Assembly: GCA_937879855.1 (NCBI GenBank)
Contig: CALFMO010000028.1
Coordinates: 1-64,000, forward strand
Direction of reading: 5' to 3'
Source: an uncultured Acidobacteriaceae bacterium
GTDB lineage: Bacteria; Acidobacteriota; Terriglobia; Terriglobales; Acidobacteriaceae
Length of the DNA stretch: 64,000 nucleotides
Shown: in pieces, positions 34,925-42,696 of the stretch
Position numbering within the stretch: position 1 is the stretch's first letter
Layout of the letters: each line of letters opens with the position of its first letter
Position numbers and translations under genes: made by a program
The notes under the pieces: generated by a model
Database searches by the model: none
Seen by the model: only the letters and a program-made list of their open reading frames with translations
What the model was told of the DNA's origin: nothing

Positions 34925-34984
34925 ACAGCAAAAGTAAAGGGGAGCACGCCAGTGCCCCCCTTTCTTTGTAACTCGTGCTGCTGG

Positions 34985-35371
34985 TTACTTGCTAGATCCA
35001 GCGTCCATCGCCATGCCCGAATCAGTCATGTCGAGTGCGAACTTCTTGTTTTCGAATTGGGCGCCGGCGAGCGTGCGGCTTCCATCGTCGTTCGTCCTTA
35101 CAACGGCTGTGTCGCTCAGCGCCGGAGTCTTCAGTTCCACAATTTTCGCCGGCACTTTGGCGACGACGTTCTTGCCTTGCACAATGCTGACTTCTACATT
35201 AGGACCGCTGCCGTCCCACTCCAGCCTGTAATCGCCGGGCTTGAGTTTGGTTCCGTTGACTGTGGTGGGAGCCTGCAAATTCAACTTGGCTTTGGTGGCC
35301 GCGAATGCACTGGAGGCCAGCAGCAGAGCCAACCCCATGACCAGACCCTTTGAAACTGTCGCGAACTTCAT
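34985..35371 (-). CDS. Secreted small hypothetical protein
   Basis: The start is the ATG at 35371, preceded by AAAGGAGC, and the product is 128 residues. Upstream codons in the same frame lack signal-peptide character. A signal peptide (MKFATVSKGLVMGLALLLASSAFA) precedes a beta-rich domain. It opens KLNLQAPTTVNGTKLKPGDYRLEWDG, then EVSIVQGKNVVAKVPAKIVEL and TVVRTNDDGSRTLAGAQFENKKFAL. This pattern is a recurring small secreted family in Terriglobia-like bacteria, without known function. It is monocistronic. Confidence 0.7.
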   Translation of the reverse strand: MKFATVSKGLVMGLALLLASSAFAATKAKLNLQAPTTVNGTKLKPGDYRLEWDGSGPNVEVSIVQGKNVVAKVPAKIVELKTPALSDTAVVRTNDDGSRTLAGAQFENKKFALDMTDSGMAMDAGSSK

Positions 35372-35872
35372 AGCTGCTCCTTTTATCTTTCCCGAAGTTA
35401 CGTCGAGAAACGGTTGAGGCGGCCCGGTTCGCGACCAGCGCGAGAAAGCTCTTGTGTTTCCCCGCGAATGGCCTACAATGCTGCCGCCGGGGTTGTGCAG
35501 ACGAGCCACAAGCTTGTTCTGCCGCGATGGGGGTTTCTCACCTGGGCCGCCAAACCGAGTGTGAGAAAATCCCCAGACCCCGCAATTTCTGAATCGCTTA
35601 AGGCCAGCGTCACCGTTGCGCAGGCCTTCCACCCACTTGAAAGACTACGCGTACGCCCCGATCAAAGTTCCCTTTGGCTGCGTCGTCATCGTACTTTCTT
35701 GGACGATGGCTGCATCATTCCGGTAGCAAAAAGCGTGGTTAATTTAGAAGTTGTAAGGAACATCTGACGTGTGTTTTGTGAGGAATCAAAACAGAATTGC
35801 AGAGACGTAGCTCGCCATGTCTCCTGCGGTCGGCGAGATGCGGCGAGCCACGTCTCTGTGACTGGAAGAGAA
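35372..35872. other. Non-coding region with inverted repeat
   Basis: No frame here gives convincing protein. The only structure I see is the 17-bp inverted repeat at 35800-35858. Confidence 0.6.
35800..35858. repeat. Inverted repeat CAGAGACGTAGCTCGCC
   Basis: Arms 35800-35816 and 35842-35858 pair over 17 bases with one mismatch and a 25-base loop. It lies next to the 3' end of the Met/His-rich gene (stop at 35873). Confidence 0.7.
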
Positions 35873-36688
35873 TCAGTCTGCGTCGCCGTGCTGGCGCTCG
35901 ACGGACCACACCTGCGCCTGATCTTTCTCGAATGGATACACGTGCACCATCCAGTTGAAGATCACAGGGCGAAATGTTCCGCCGGCCGCGTCGCAAGCTT
36001 CCTGCGTAGCGATCGATCCCCGCAAACCAAACTGCGGATGCGGCGCCAACATTTCTTTCCTCTTGTCCGCCGGAGGAGCGCAGAAATTCACGTGCTCATG
36101 CCACTGTGCCACGCTTAGTGGAATGCGCTCGTCGAGTTGATCCTCACTGAAGCGCTTGGGCGCGGTGTACATCACGCCAATGAGCTTGTAATCGTCGCCG
36201 TGTTTTTCGTAGAGCAGCGAAGTAGGATGCTCGGGATTGAAGCGGAAAGCCGCTTCCATGGCATACCCGTAGTTGGTGAAGTGATACATCCTCTGCGGAA
36301 CTTCGGGATGGAAAATCTTGTAACCGTCGGACAGCGCGGCGTGATAGTCGGTGTATTTTTCCGAGGCCCGGCGCGCCGCTTCGGCCACTTCGTGGGCGCG
36401 CGCCGCGTCACCGGGCTTAGGCTGGCGCAGCGCGGTCATTTTCATGTGCGGCCCCATGTCCATGTGTCCTTCCATGGAGTTCATGACATGAGTGCTGGCA
36501 TCGCTGTCGTCCTTGTCATTCCCCATCGGCATGTCTTTCATCTTGGACATGTCGTGACCCGACATGTCCATGCCCGGCATCGACTGCTGCCCGGCCGCCT
36601 GAGCGCCACTCGATGCCGTGCCCGGCGCTTGGCCCCAGGCGACACTGCATATCAAGATGCTGAAGTAGGTCACGATTCGATTACGCAT
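35873..36688 (-). CDS. Secreted Met/His-rich protein, possible metal binder
   Basis: The 271-residue product has a signal peptide (about 1-20) and a remarkable Met/His/Asp segment at about 37-85 (MPGMDMSGHDMSKMKDMPMG and HMDMGPHMKM). This kind of sequence occurs in periplasmic copper or silver chaperones and in copper-resistance proteins. The C-terminal half (about 100-270) is a separate globular domain with conserved-looking ERIPLSVAQWHEHVNFC and a second Cys near QEACDAAGG. The domain family is not recognised. Copper handling is inferred from composition only. It is divergent from the TauE/SafE gene 155 bases away. Confidence 0.65.
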   Translation of the reverse strand: MRNRIVTYFSILICSVAWGQAPGTASSGAQAAGQQSMPGMDMSGHDMSKMKDMPMGNDKDDSDASTHVMNSMEGHMDMGPHMKMTALRQPKPGDAARAHEVAEAARRASEKYTDYHAALSDGYKIFHPEVPQRMYHFTNYGYAMEAAFRFNPEHPTSLLYEKHGDDYKLIGVMYTAPKRFSEDQLDERIPLSVAQWHEHVNFCAPPADKRKEMLAPHPQFGLRGSIATQEACDAAGGTFRPVIFNWMVHVYPFEKDQAQVWSVERQHGDAD

Positions 36689-36842
36689 AAGCTAGTCCCC
36701 CCACGATCTCATTGGATACTAACCCTGCCGCAGGATGGATGTTTCTGCCAGATGCCGCAGTTACGCACGATTACAGAAGTAATCTGAGGTTAGGATTGCC
36801 TTCGATTTGGCGGCGTAGGCGCTTTCTGATACACCTAACTGC

Positions 36843-37607
36843 TTGACCCTCGAAACCATCATCTTTCTTTTTTTCGCAGGCGCGCTCGGCGGAGCTCTCA
36901 ATTCCGTCGCCGGAGGCGGCAGTTTCATCGCATTCCCAGCACTGTTGTTCACCGGCGTGCCTCCGATTCCCGCCAATGCCACCAACACGATTGCCCTGTG
37001 GACGGCGATGGCAGCCAGCGGCGGAGCCTATCGTGAGCGCCTGGATGTTCCGCGCCGTGTGATGATTCCGCTTTTGGCCGCGAGTTTCGTTGGCGGCCTT
37101 GCCGGAGCGTTTCTATTATTGAAGACGCCGGCCCAAACGTTCATGCGAGTGCTGCCGTGGCTGACGCTGGGGGCGACCTTGCTTTTTGCCTTTGGCAGAA
37201 AGCTCGCGGGCGGCCGGCGGTCGGCGATTGAACATGAGGCTTCTACCGCATCGTTAGTTGGGACAACTTTGTTTCAACTGTGCGTAGCCGTCTATGGAGG
37301 TTATTTTGGTGGCGGCATGGGCATCGTGATGCTTGCCATGCTGGCCGCGCTGGGCATGACCGACATCCACGCCATGAACGCGCTAAAGGCTGTGTTGGGA
37401 TTCGTGATCAATGGCGTCGCCGTGGTCACATTCATCGTGGCCGGCGCCGTGTATTGGAAGCACGGCATTGTGATGATTCTGGGAGGAATCGTCGGCGGCT
37501 ATCTGGGCGCGCACTATGCGCTGAAGATGCCGCAAGTGTGGATCCGTGTTTTTGTCGTGCTGGTAGGCACGGGCATGACGATTTATTTCTTCTGGAAGTC
37601 CTATTAA
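36843..37607 (+). CDS. TauE/SafE (TSUP) membrane transporter
   Basis: The 254-residue protein is nearly all membrane helices (about eight) and carries the TSUP internal repeat: GGALNSVAGGGSFIAFPALLF with PPIPANATNT in the first half, and YGGYFGGGMGIVMLAMLAALGMTDIHAMNALK in the second. The family exports or imports sulfur-containing organic anions such as sulfite, sulfoacetate or thiosulfate. The start is probably the TTG at 36843 because it gives the typical opening LETIIFLFFAGALGG, and no ATG lies close. It is monocistronic. Confidence 0.85.
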   Translation: MTLETIIFLFFAGALGGALNSVAGGGSFIAFPALLFTGVPPIPANATNTIALWTAMAASGGAYRERLDVPRRVMIPLLAASFVGGLAGAFLLLKTPAQTFMRVLPWLTLGATLLFAFGRKLAGGRRSAIEHEASTASLVGTTLFQLCVAVYGGYFGGGMGIVMLAMLAALGMTDIHAMNALKAVLGFVINGVAVVTFIVAGAVYWKHGIVMILGGIVGGYLGAHYALKMPQVWIRVFVVLVGTGMTIYFFWKSY

Positions 37608-37612
37608 AAACC

Positions 37613-37690
37613 GCCACGGATTTCACGGATTCTCACGGATCAAACCCCGTAATTCGCTCCAATCCGTGAAAATCCGTGTCGATCCGTGGC
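37613..37690. repeat. Word-repeat inverted repeat (CACGGAT)
   Basis: The left arm (37613-37641) repeats CACGGAT three times and the right arm (37661-37690) repeats ATCCGTG three times. The arms pair over most of their length. It lies between the transporter and rplU. Confidence 0.7.
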
Positions 37691-37922
37691 CGGGGTTTGA
37701 CCGATTTCCACAGCACACGCTAAAATGGTTGAGTTTGCCTGTACTCGCCGACCCGTTCTGGGGACGCCTGCCTTGGCTGCTGAAGCGCCGGGGCGGAAAA
37801 CACAGCAAGCACAGGAAAGTCAGCCGGCCCCTTGGTTGCGCCCGTGTGCGTCCCAGGGTTCCGTTACGTTTACGAGTTCCAGACGCGGGCTGAATTTCAC
37901 GACATTTGACGGAGGCAGACGT

Positions 37923-38411
37923 ATGTACGCGGTTATCCGCGCCGGTGGCAAGCAGTACCGGGTGGCGCCCGGAGACGTAATTCGAGTGGAAAAATTCGGC
38001 ACCGGCACCGACGGACAAGTCGAATTCCCCGTGGTCGCGGTTTCCGGCGAAGAAGGCAAAGTGGGTCTGCAGTCCGATGCCCGCGTTGTCGGCGAGATTG
38101 TGGAAGAAGGCCGCGGCGCGAAAATTCTGGTTTTCCACTACAAGCGCAAAAAGCAATACAAGAAACTTCGCGGACATCGGCAGGCCTACACGGCGGTGCG
38201 CATCTCCGAAATCGCTTTTGACGGGCAGAGCTTCAAGGCTCCTGAAGTGCCCAAGAAAGAAGCGAAGCCGAAAAAGGTGAAGGCGCACGAAGCCAGCGAG
38301 ACCGAAGAGCACGAAGCGCCGGCAGCGCACGCGAAAACCAAAAAGCATTCGGCCAAGAAGAAGTCTGCGCCGAAAAAGGCGGCAAAGAAGTCGCATTCAA
38401 AGAAGAAATAG
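37923..38411 (+). CDS. rplU: Ribosomal protein bL21 with a basic C-terminal tail
   Basis: bL21 binds 23S rRNA in the 50S subunit. Translation starts at the ATG at 37923 (MYAVIRAGGKQYRV). A longer frame back to 37725 is not conserved-looking. Residues 1-104 cover the whole usual protein (about 103 residues), ending with the FKAPEVP boundary. The remaining 58 residues are a low-complexity tail of Lys, Ala, Glu and His (VPKKEAKPKKVKAHEASE, then KSAPKKAAKKSHSKKK). Such tails resemble histone H1-like or RNA-binding extensions. rpmA follows after 76 bases, then obgE: the classic L21-L27-Obg cluster. Confidence 0.97.
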   Translation: MYAVIRAGGKQYRVAPGDVIRVEKFGTGTDGQVEFPVVAVSGEEGKVGLQSDARVVGEIVEEGRGAKILVFHYKRKKQYKKLRGHRQAYTAVRISEIAFDGQSFKAPEVPKKEAKPKKVKAHEASETEEHEAPAAHAKTKKHSAKKKSAPKKAAKKSHSKKK

Positions 38412-38487
38412 AACCTCGACGGACGAATGCGTCCGTCCCCACGTGGTCTTAACCGAGAACTGACAACCCGGAACTGAGAACTGTCTT

Positions 38488-38751
38488 ATGGCACACAAAA
38501 AAGGGCAAGGCACTTCACGAAACGGCCGCGATTCAAACGCGCAGCGGCTTGGCTTCAAGGCATTTGGCGGGCAGGTCGTCCCCGGCGGCACCATCATTGT
38601 GCGGCAACGGGGCACGCGCGTAAAGCCCGGGCTGAATGTGGGCCGCGGCAAAGACGACACTCTCTTTGCCAAAATCACGGGCCGCATCAAGTTCCTGAAC
38701 AAGGGCTCGATGGGCAAGTTCGTGATGGTTGAGCCCATGGAAATCGAGTAG
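38488..38751 (+). CDS. rpmA: Ribosomal protein bL27
   Basis: bL27 reaches the peptidyl-transferase centre with its N-terminal tail. The 87-residue product starts directly MAHKKGQGTSRNGRDS, without the cleaved Firmicutes-type prosequence. It contains the RLGFKAFGGQVVPGGTIIVRQRGT core. It sits between rplU and obgE. A strong terminator (38801-38830) follows, so obgE may have its own promoter. Confidence 0.98.
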   Translation: MAHKKGQGTSRNGRDSNAQRLGFKAFGGQVVPGGTIIVRQRGTRVKPGLNVGRGKDDTLFAKITGRIKFLNKGSMGKFVMVEPMEIE

Positions 38752-38774
38752 GCCTTCGAACGTTCCAAAGCATC

Positions 38775-38793
38775 GCGGGCGGGGGCGCCCGCG
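38775..38793. repeat. GC-rich palindromic hairpin
   Basis: GCGGGCG and CGCCCGC flank a short G-rich loop in the rpmA-obgE gap. It resembles the REP-type hairpin after the PBP gene. Confidence 0.5.
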
Positions 38794-38800
38794 CCACGCA

Positions 38801-38830
38801 GCCTCGCCTTCGGGACGAGGCTTTTGTTTT
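38801..38830 (+). terminator. Rho-independent terminator after rpmA
   Basis: GCCTCG and CGAGGC form the core of a stem with a UUCG-containing loop (CCTTCGGGA), followed by TTTTGTTTT. Confidence 0.85.
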
Positions 38831-38836
38831 GGTCGA

Positions 38837-38913
38837 GAGTCGTTAGTCGCTAGTCGTTGGCAAATCGGAATCCACGACGAACGACGAACGACCAACGACG
38901 AACGACCAACGAC
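38837..38913. repeat. Word-repeat hairpin directly before obgE
   Basis: The left arm (38837-38860) repeats GTCGTTAGTCG words and the right arm (38873-38913) repeats CGACGAACGACCAA. The two are complementary over most of the left arm. The right arm ends six bases before the obgE ATG, and there is no Shine-Dalgarno in between. Confidence 0.75.
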
Positions 38914-38919
38914 TTTTCC

Positions 38920-39966
38920 ATGTTCATCGATGAAGCCAAAATCCGCGTAAAAGCCGGCGACGGCGGCAACGGCTGCATGGCCTTTCGGCGCGAGAAGTTT
39001 GTCCCGCGCGGCGGACCCTCCGGCGGCGACGGCGGTAAGGGCGGCGACATCGTCATGGAATCCAGCGAGCGCCACAACACCCTGGTCCATTTCCGTTTCA
39101 ATCCCGAACACAAGGCCGAGCGCGGCCGTCACGGGGAGGGCTCGAACAAGACCGGACGCGATGGCGGCGATGTAGTTCTGAAAGTTCCAGTCGGAACCAT
39201 CGTCTACGACGACGAGACCGGAGAAAAAGTTTTCGAGTTTACGCAAGCCGACCAGCGCTTCGTCATTGCCCGCGGCGGGCGCGGCGGACGCGGCAACGCT
39301 CGCTTCGCCACATCGGTTCACCAGGCGCCGCGCGAGCACGAGGCGGGCCGCCCCGGGGAGGAACATACTTACCGGCTGGAACTGAAGCTGCTTGCTGACG
39401 CGGGCCTGGTGGGATATCCCAACGTGGGCAAGTCCACGCTGATCTCGCGCATCTCAGCGGCGCGCCCCAAGATTGCCGACTATCCCTTCACCACGCTCGA
39501 GCCCAACCTTGGAGTCGTTGCAGTAGGCGACGCGAAGCATGAAGTCAGTTTTGTGGTCGCCGACATTCCCGGCCTGATCGAAGGCGCGCACACCGGAGCC
39601 GGGCTGGGCACGCAGTTCCTGCGCCACATCGAACGCACGCGCCTGCTGGTGCATCTGGTCGACGTCTCCGATTCCAGCGGCCGCCCGGATGTCACCAAGG
39701 ACGTCGAAGTAATCCTGGGCGAACTCGCCAGCTTCGGCGCCCACCTCGATGAGAAGCCGATGATCATGGTCGCGTCGAAAATCGATGTCGTAAACAGAGA
39801 CAAACTGGCTGCGCTGAAAAAATACTGCAAGAAACACAAGCTGAAGCTATACGAAATCTCCGCAGTGACAGGCAAAGGAATCGACGAGTTGAAGTACGCG
39901 CTAGCCGAACAAGTCCAGCACCTCCGCGAGCAGGACCTCAAGAAATCAGAACAAGAAGCTTCTTAG
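38920..39966 (+). CDS. obgE: GTPase Obg/CgtA
   Basis: Obg is an essential GTPase in 50S assembly and stress signalling. The start is the ATG at 38920 (MFIDEAKIRVKAGDGG), not the frame start at 38857, which would translate repeat DNA. The 348-residue product has the glycine-rich Obg fold (about 1-158), the G domain with GYPNVGKSTL (G1), the FTTLEPNLG switch, DIPGLIEGA (G3) and SKIDV plus the SAVTGKG loop near the end. The short C-terminus lacks an OCT or TGS extension. The region before the start is a long word-repeat hairpin with no ribosome site. It is the third member of the rplU-rpmA-obgE cluster. Confidence 0.97.
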   Translation: MFIDEAKIRVKAGDGGNGCMAFRREKFVPRGGPSGGDGGKGGDIVMESSERHNTLVHFRFNPEHKAERGRHGEGSNKTGRDGGDVVLKVPVGTIVYDDETGEKVFEFTQADQRFVIARGGRGGRGNARFATSVHQAPREHEAGRPGEEHTYRLELKLLADAGLVGYPNVGKSTLISRISAARPKIADYPFTTLEPNLGVVAVGDAKHEVSFVVADIPGLIEGAHTGAGLGTQFLRHIERTRLLVHLVDVSDSSGRPDVTKDVEVILGELASFGAHLDEKPMIMVASKIDVVNRDKLAALKKYCKKHKLKLYEISAVTGKGIDELKYALAEQVQHLREQDLKKSEQEAS

Positions 39967-40302
39967 GGGCGCTGGCCACCGATCTTAGTCGTGAGTTTTT
40001 ACGACTGAGGCTGCCCCGCCTTTCGCGTTTTTCGGAAGGTGGGCACCACGGGCCTCGACCTCTCGTTCATTTGTCACCACTGCCGCCCAGATCCGCATGA
40101 CAGTTGAAATGTCTCCCGCCAAGCCCTGATACCATCGTCCGAGGTACCCACCCTTCGAAAATCGCGAAGGGTGGGGCAGCCTCGATTTGTGATTGTGCTA
40201 GCAGTAAAAACAAAAGGTGGGGCCAGCCCCTCGAGAGTATTGCCCCATTCTGGCGTTCACCAGATGGGAGGTTTTCTTACTAGTGGGCCGCGTTTGTCTA
40301 GA
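39967..40302. other. Non-coding gap with hairpins and repeat copy A
   Basis: This gap holds a hairpin from CTTAGTCGT and ACGACTGAG (about 39984-40008) just past obgE, then the ~200-bp repeat copy A (40009-40209). The remaining 90 bases show nothing. Confidence 0.6.
40009..40209. repeat. ~200-bp direct repeat, copy A
   Basis: It is nearly the same sequence as 42382-42588, in the same orientation. Both include GGCTGCCCC, then GCATGACAGTTGA, then ACCATCGTCCGAGG, and the hairpin CCCACCCTTCG-AAAATCG-CGAAGGGTGGG (40147-40175), and end near CAGCAGT/CAAAAA. Copy A has a few substitutions and small indels. Confidence 0.88.
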
Positions 40303-42033
40303 TCAAGGCACTGCGACGATCTGTCCGCCGATGTCTCCGCTCGCTCCGCATGGATTTTGCGGGAGCGGATCGAGCAACGAAAGCGAGCCATCGGAGGAAT
40401 TGATTCGAAACACCAACGGCTGCGTCTGGCCGCTATTGAAGAGATAGTTTCCAGTGCCATCGATTGCTGCCGTTACACAGCCATTCGTAGCAGCGCTTTG
40501 GTGAAGGGACCCGTCCGACTGAACCGTAAACGTCACGATCTGTGTAGAATCTGCTGTCGACGGTTGTCCGCTGACGAACACAAACCTTCCCAGCGGGTCG
40601 GCGGCGGCTGCGAACATCGAATACCACTGGCCGCCACTCGGCGTGGTGGTCACTGCATAAGGCGAGCTTGGCTGTGGCGTGAGTTTGCCGTTGGACGACA
40701 CCGCCATCGCCGCTAGCCCATACTGATTGGCACTGGGATGCTCGCCGGTAATGTACGCCGCAGCTTTCGATGCAACCACCGGCGGCAGCGGGAACGTGAC
40801 TCCGACATCGGTCGGGGTACCGCTAGCGGGCGTGGCATTGCCGCCATTTGGATCCAGCGCATCAACGCCGATGAATCCTTCACCAGTGCCGCCCGAGAGC
40901 AACTGCGCGCTGAAATAAAGAAACCTGCCCTCCGGATCGATTCCCGCCATCTGCCATACGCCATTGAAGCTCGCCGACGGCACTGGCACCGTTCCACTTT
41001 CAGTCAGTGCGCCGGTCATCTGATCCACAGAATAGAGTTTGTATTCGCCGTCGATTTGAGCGTAGAGAAATTTTCCGTCGGGCCGGAGCAGGATCGCGCC
41101 TGATTGACTGGGATACATGGGCATTCCGGGAATTGCCGTCAGTGCGCCTGTGTACTGGTTAATGGTGTAGCCCATCAACTCGTTGACACCGTAGTTGCAG
41201 CCATGACACTCCTCAAACGGCTGCGACGAGACAAACAAGAAGCGCCCGGCGGCATCGGCTGTCATAAACCCCGGCGTTGTGGTATTGGGAAGCGTGTATG
41301 GAGATCCTGGCACCGGCGCAACCGCGCCCGTTGATTCGTCAAAGCTGAATGCCTGAATCTGCTGCCCGCTGGCAATTTCATAGATGAATCGCGTCGCCGC
41401 GTCCTGCGTTGGAAGAACAGGCGGCGCAGACGAATTCACCGTGATTGTCACGCTGGCGCTGGCATCGTTGTAAGCATTCGTGTCTGTCGGAGTGAAGGTT
41501 ACGGAAAGCGCGTGGGTGCCGACATCCAGAATGGTTCCCGCGGGCGGATTGTAAGCAAAGGTGCCAGGTACGCTGGCGGTCGCGTCCAGTTGCGCGGGCC
41601 CAAGCGGAGTCGGATTGGTAATGGGCGCGGGCTGCGGCCACGTAATCGTCGGCGTGGTCTTGTTCGCCGAAGGCGAGGAATTTACGGTTATGTTGACGCT
41701 CGCCGTAGCATTGTTGTACTTCGCGGTGTCAGTCGGAGTAAACGTTGTTGAGAGCGTGTGTGTGCCCGCGGCCAGCACGGTTCCGGCTGGGGGATTGTAG
41801 ACAAACGTGCCCGACACACTGGCCGAGGCATCCAGCTGCGTCGCTCCCAAAGGCATTGGGTTCGTGATTGGTGCGGGCTGCGGCCAGGTAATTGTCGGGG
41901 TGGTTTTCCCGGAAGGATTCGGATTTCCGGAGGTAGCCGCCGTCGATACTCCACCGCACGACATCAGCATCGCACAGGCTGGAATTAAGAGTGCAAGCGA
42001 GATAAGAGAAAAGAAGACAGACTTGTTCCGCAC
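40303..42033 (-). CDS. Secreted lipoprotein with two Ig-like repeats and a lactonase-type propeller
   Basis: The 576-residue product begins with a lipoprotein-like leader (SLALLIPACAMLMSCGG; Cys26). Two tandem repeats of about 76 residues follow (44-119 and 126-202). Both start TTPTITWPQPAPITNP and end SVTITVNSS or SVNITVNSS, consistent with an Ig-like or Big-type domain pair. Residues about 215-575 form a lactonase-like beta-propeller: FSFDESTGAV, YTINQYTGALTAI, YSVDQMTGALTESG and FTVQSDGSLHQS are successive blades. It is probably anchored at the cell surface. Enzyme activity is unproven. The gene is flanked by two ~200-bp direct repeats. Confidence 0.78.
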   Translation of the reverse strand: MRNKSVFFSLISLALLIPACAMLMSCGGVSTAATSGNPNPSGKTTPTITWPQPAPITNPMPLGATQLDASASVSGTFVYNPPAGTVLAAGTHTLSTTFTPTDTAKYNNATASVNITVNSSPSANKTTPTITWPQPAPITNPTPLGPAQLDATASVPGTFAYNPPAGTILDVGTHALSVTFTPTDTNAYNDASASVTITVNSSAPPVLPTQDAATRFIYEIASGQQIQAFSFDESTGAVAPVPGSPYTLPNTTTPGFMTADAAGRFLFVSSQPFEECHGCNYGVNELMGYTINQYTGALTAIPGMPMYPSQSGAILLRPDGKFLYAQIDGEYKLYSVDQMTGALTESGTVPVPSASFNGVWQMAGIDPEGRFLYFSAQLLSGGTGEGFIGVDALDPNGGNATPASGTPTDVGVTFPLPPVVASKAAAYITGEHPSANQYGLAAMAVSSNGKLTPQPSSPYAVTTTPSGGQWYSMFAAAADPLGRFVFVSGQPSTADSTQIVTFTVQSDGSLHQSAATNGCVTAAIDGTGNYLFNSGQTQPLVFRINSSDGSLSLLDPLPQNPCGASGDIGGQIVAVP

Positions 42034-42215
42034 GCAACACCTCAGATCGAAAAGGCCACGCCAGAATGGCTCACGCGAGAAGAACCAATGGCTTCGGCCA
42101 CAAATCGCTCACTAGAACAGATCAGAACCTGAGCGGCGGAAAAGATCAGACCAGATGGCTCGCGATACGATGTACTCCATAGGACACGAGTTGTCTGACA
42201 AAAGGGTTGTTGCCC

Positions 42216-42247
42216 GAAAAACCCCGCCCCACGCGGGTTTCGGGCCG
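42216..42247. repeat. Strong hairpin CCCGAAA...TTTCGGG
   Basis: CCCGAAA and TTTCGGG pair around an inner CCCCGC/GCGGG stem. It could serve as a terminator or as a REP-like element in the gap before the propeller gene. Confidence 0.6.
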
Positions 42248-42381
42248 GATGGACCACGTTTTTGGTCTCGTCGGCACCAAAAACACAGGGAGTGCCCAGC
42301 TTTCGGCCGAGCCGTTCCACAGACCTCACCGAGAATCAGCACGAAAGACTCAAAACATTGAGGGGGCTGGCCAGCGTTGCC

Positions 42382-42588
42382 GGCTGCCCCACCTTTCGCG
42401 TTTCTCGAAAGGTGGGCACTACCGGCCTAGACCTGTCGTTTATTTGGGTAAACACTACCGCATAAAGTCCGCATGACAGTTGAGGTACCCTCCGCCAAGC
42501 CCTGATACCATCGTCCGAGGTACCCACCCTTCGAAAATCGCGAAGGGTGGGGCAGCCTCGATTTGTGATTGCGCCAGCAGCAAAAAGA
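42382..42588. repeat. ~200-bp direct repeat, copy B
   Basis: It is the second copy of the element at 40009-40209, same orientation, with the 11-bp stem CCCACCCTTCG/CGAAGGGTGGG and a second stem CCCACCTTTCG/CGAAAGGTGGG (about 42388-42416). Confidence 0.88.
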
Positions 42589-42645
42589 CAACGTGGGCCA
42601 CCCGCCAAAAAAATCCTCCTGGAAATTTTCACACCCAAAAAGACG

Positions 42646-42668
42646 AAGGCGGCCCGCAGGCCGCCTTT
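42646..42668 (-). terminator. Terminator of the hybrid histidine kinase gene
   Basis: On the minus strand, AAAGGCGGCC-TGCG-GGCCGCCTT is a 9-bp stem with a short loop, followed by CGTCTTTTT. It lies about 30 bases past the stop at 42697. Confidence 0.8.
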
Positions 42669-42696
42669 CCCATATCCCACAAAACCCGCCACTATT

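Larger units (their letters stand above)
42034..42696. other. 660-bp non-coding region with hairpins and repeat copy B
   Basis: No frame looks like protein. It contains the strong hairpin at 42216-42247, repeat copy B (42382-42588) and the terminator at 42646-42668. The stretches between show nothing further. Confidence 0.65.

Noticed and set aside
35414..35767. Plus-strand 117-residue frame in the gap before the Met/His-rich gene
   Set aside because: Arg/Ser/Pro-rich sequence without structure, ribosome site or repeats in common with a known family.
37725..37922. N-terminal extension of bL21 from an upstream ATG
   Set aside because: The extra residues are not conserved-type sequence; the true start is MYAVIRAGGKQY at 37923.
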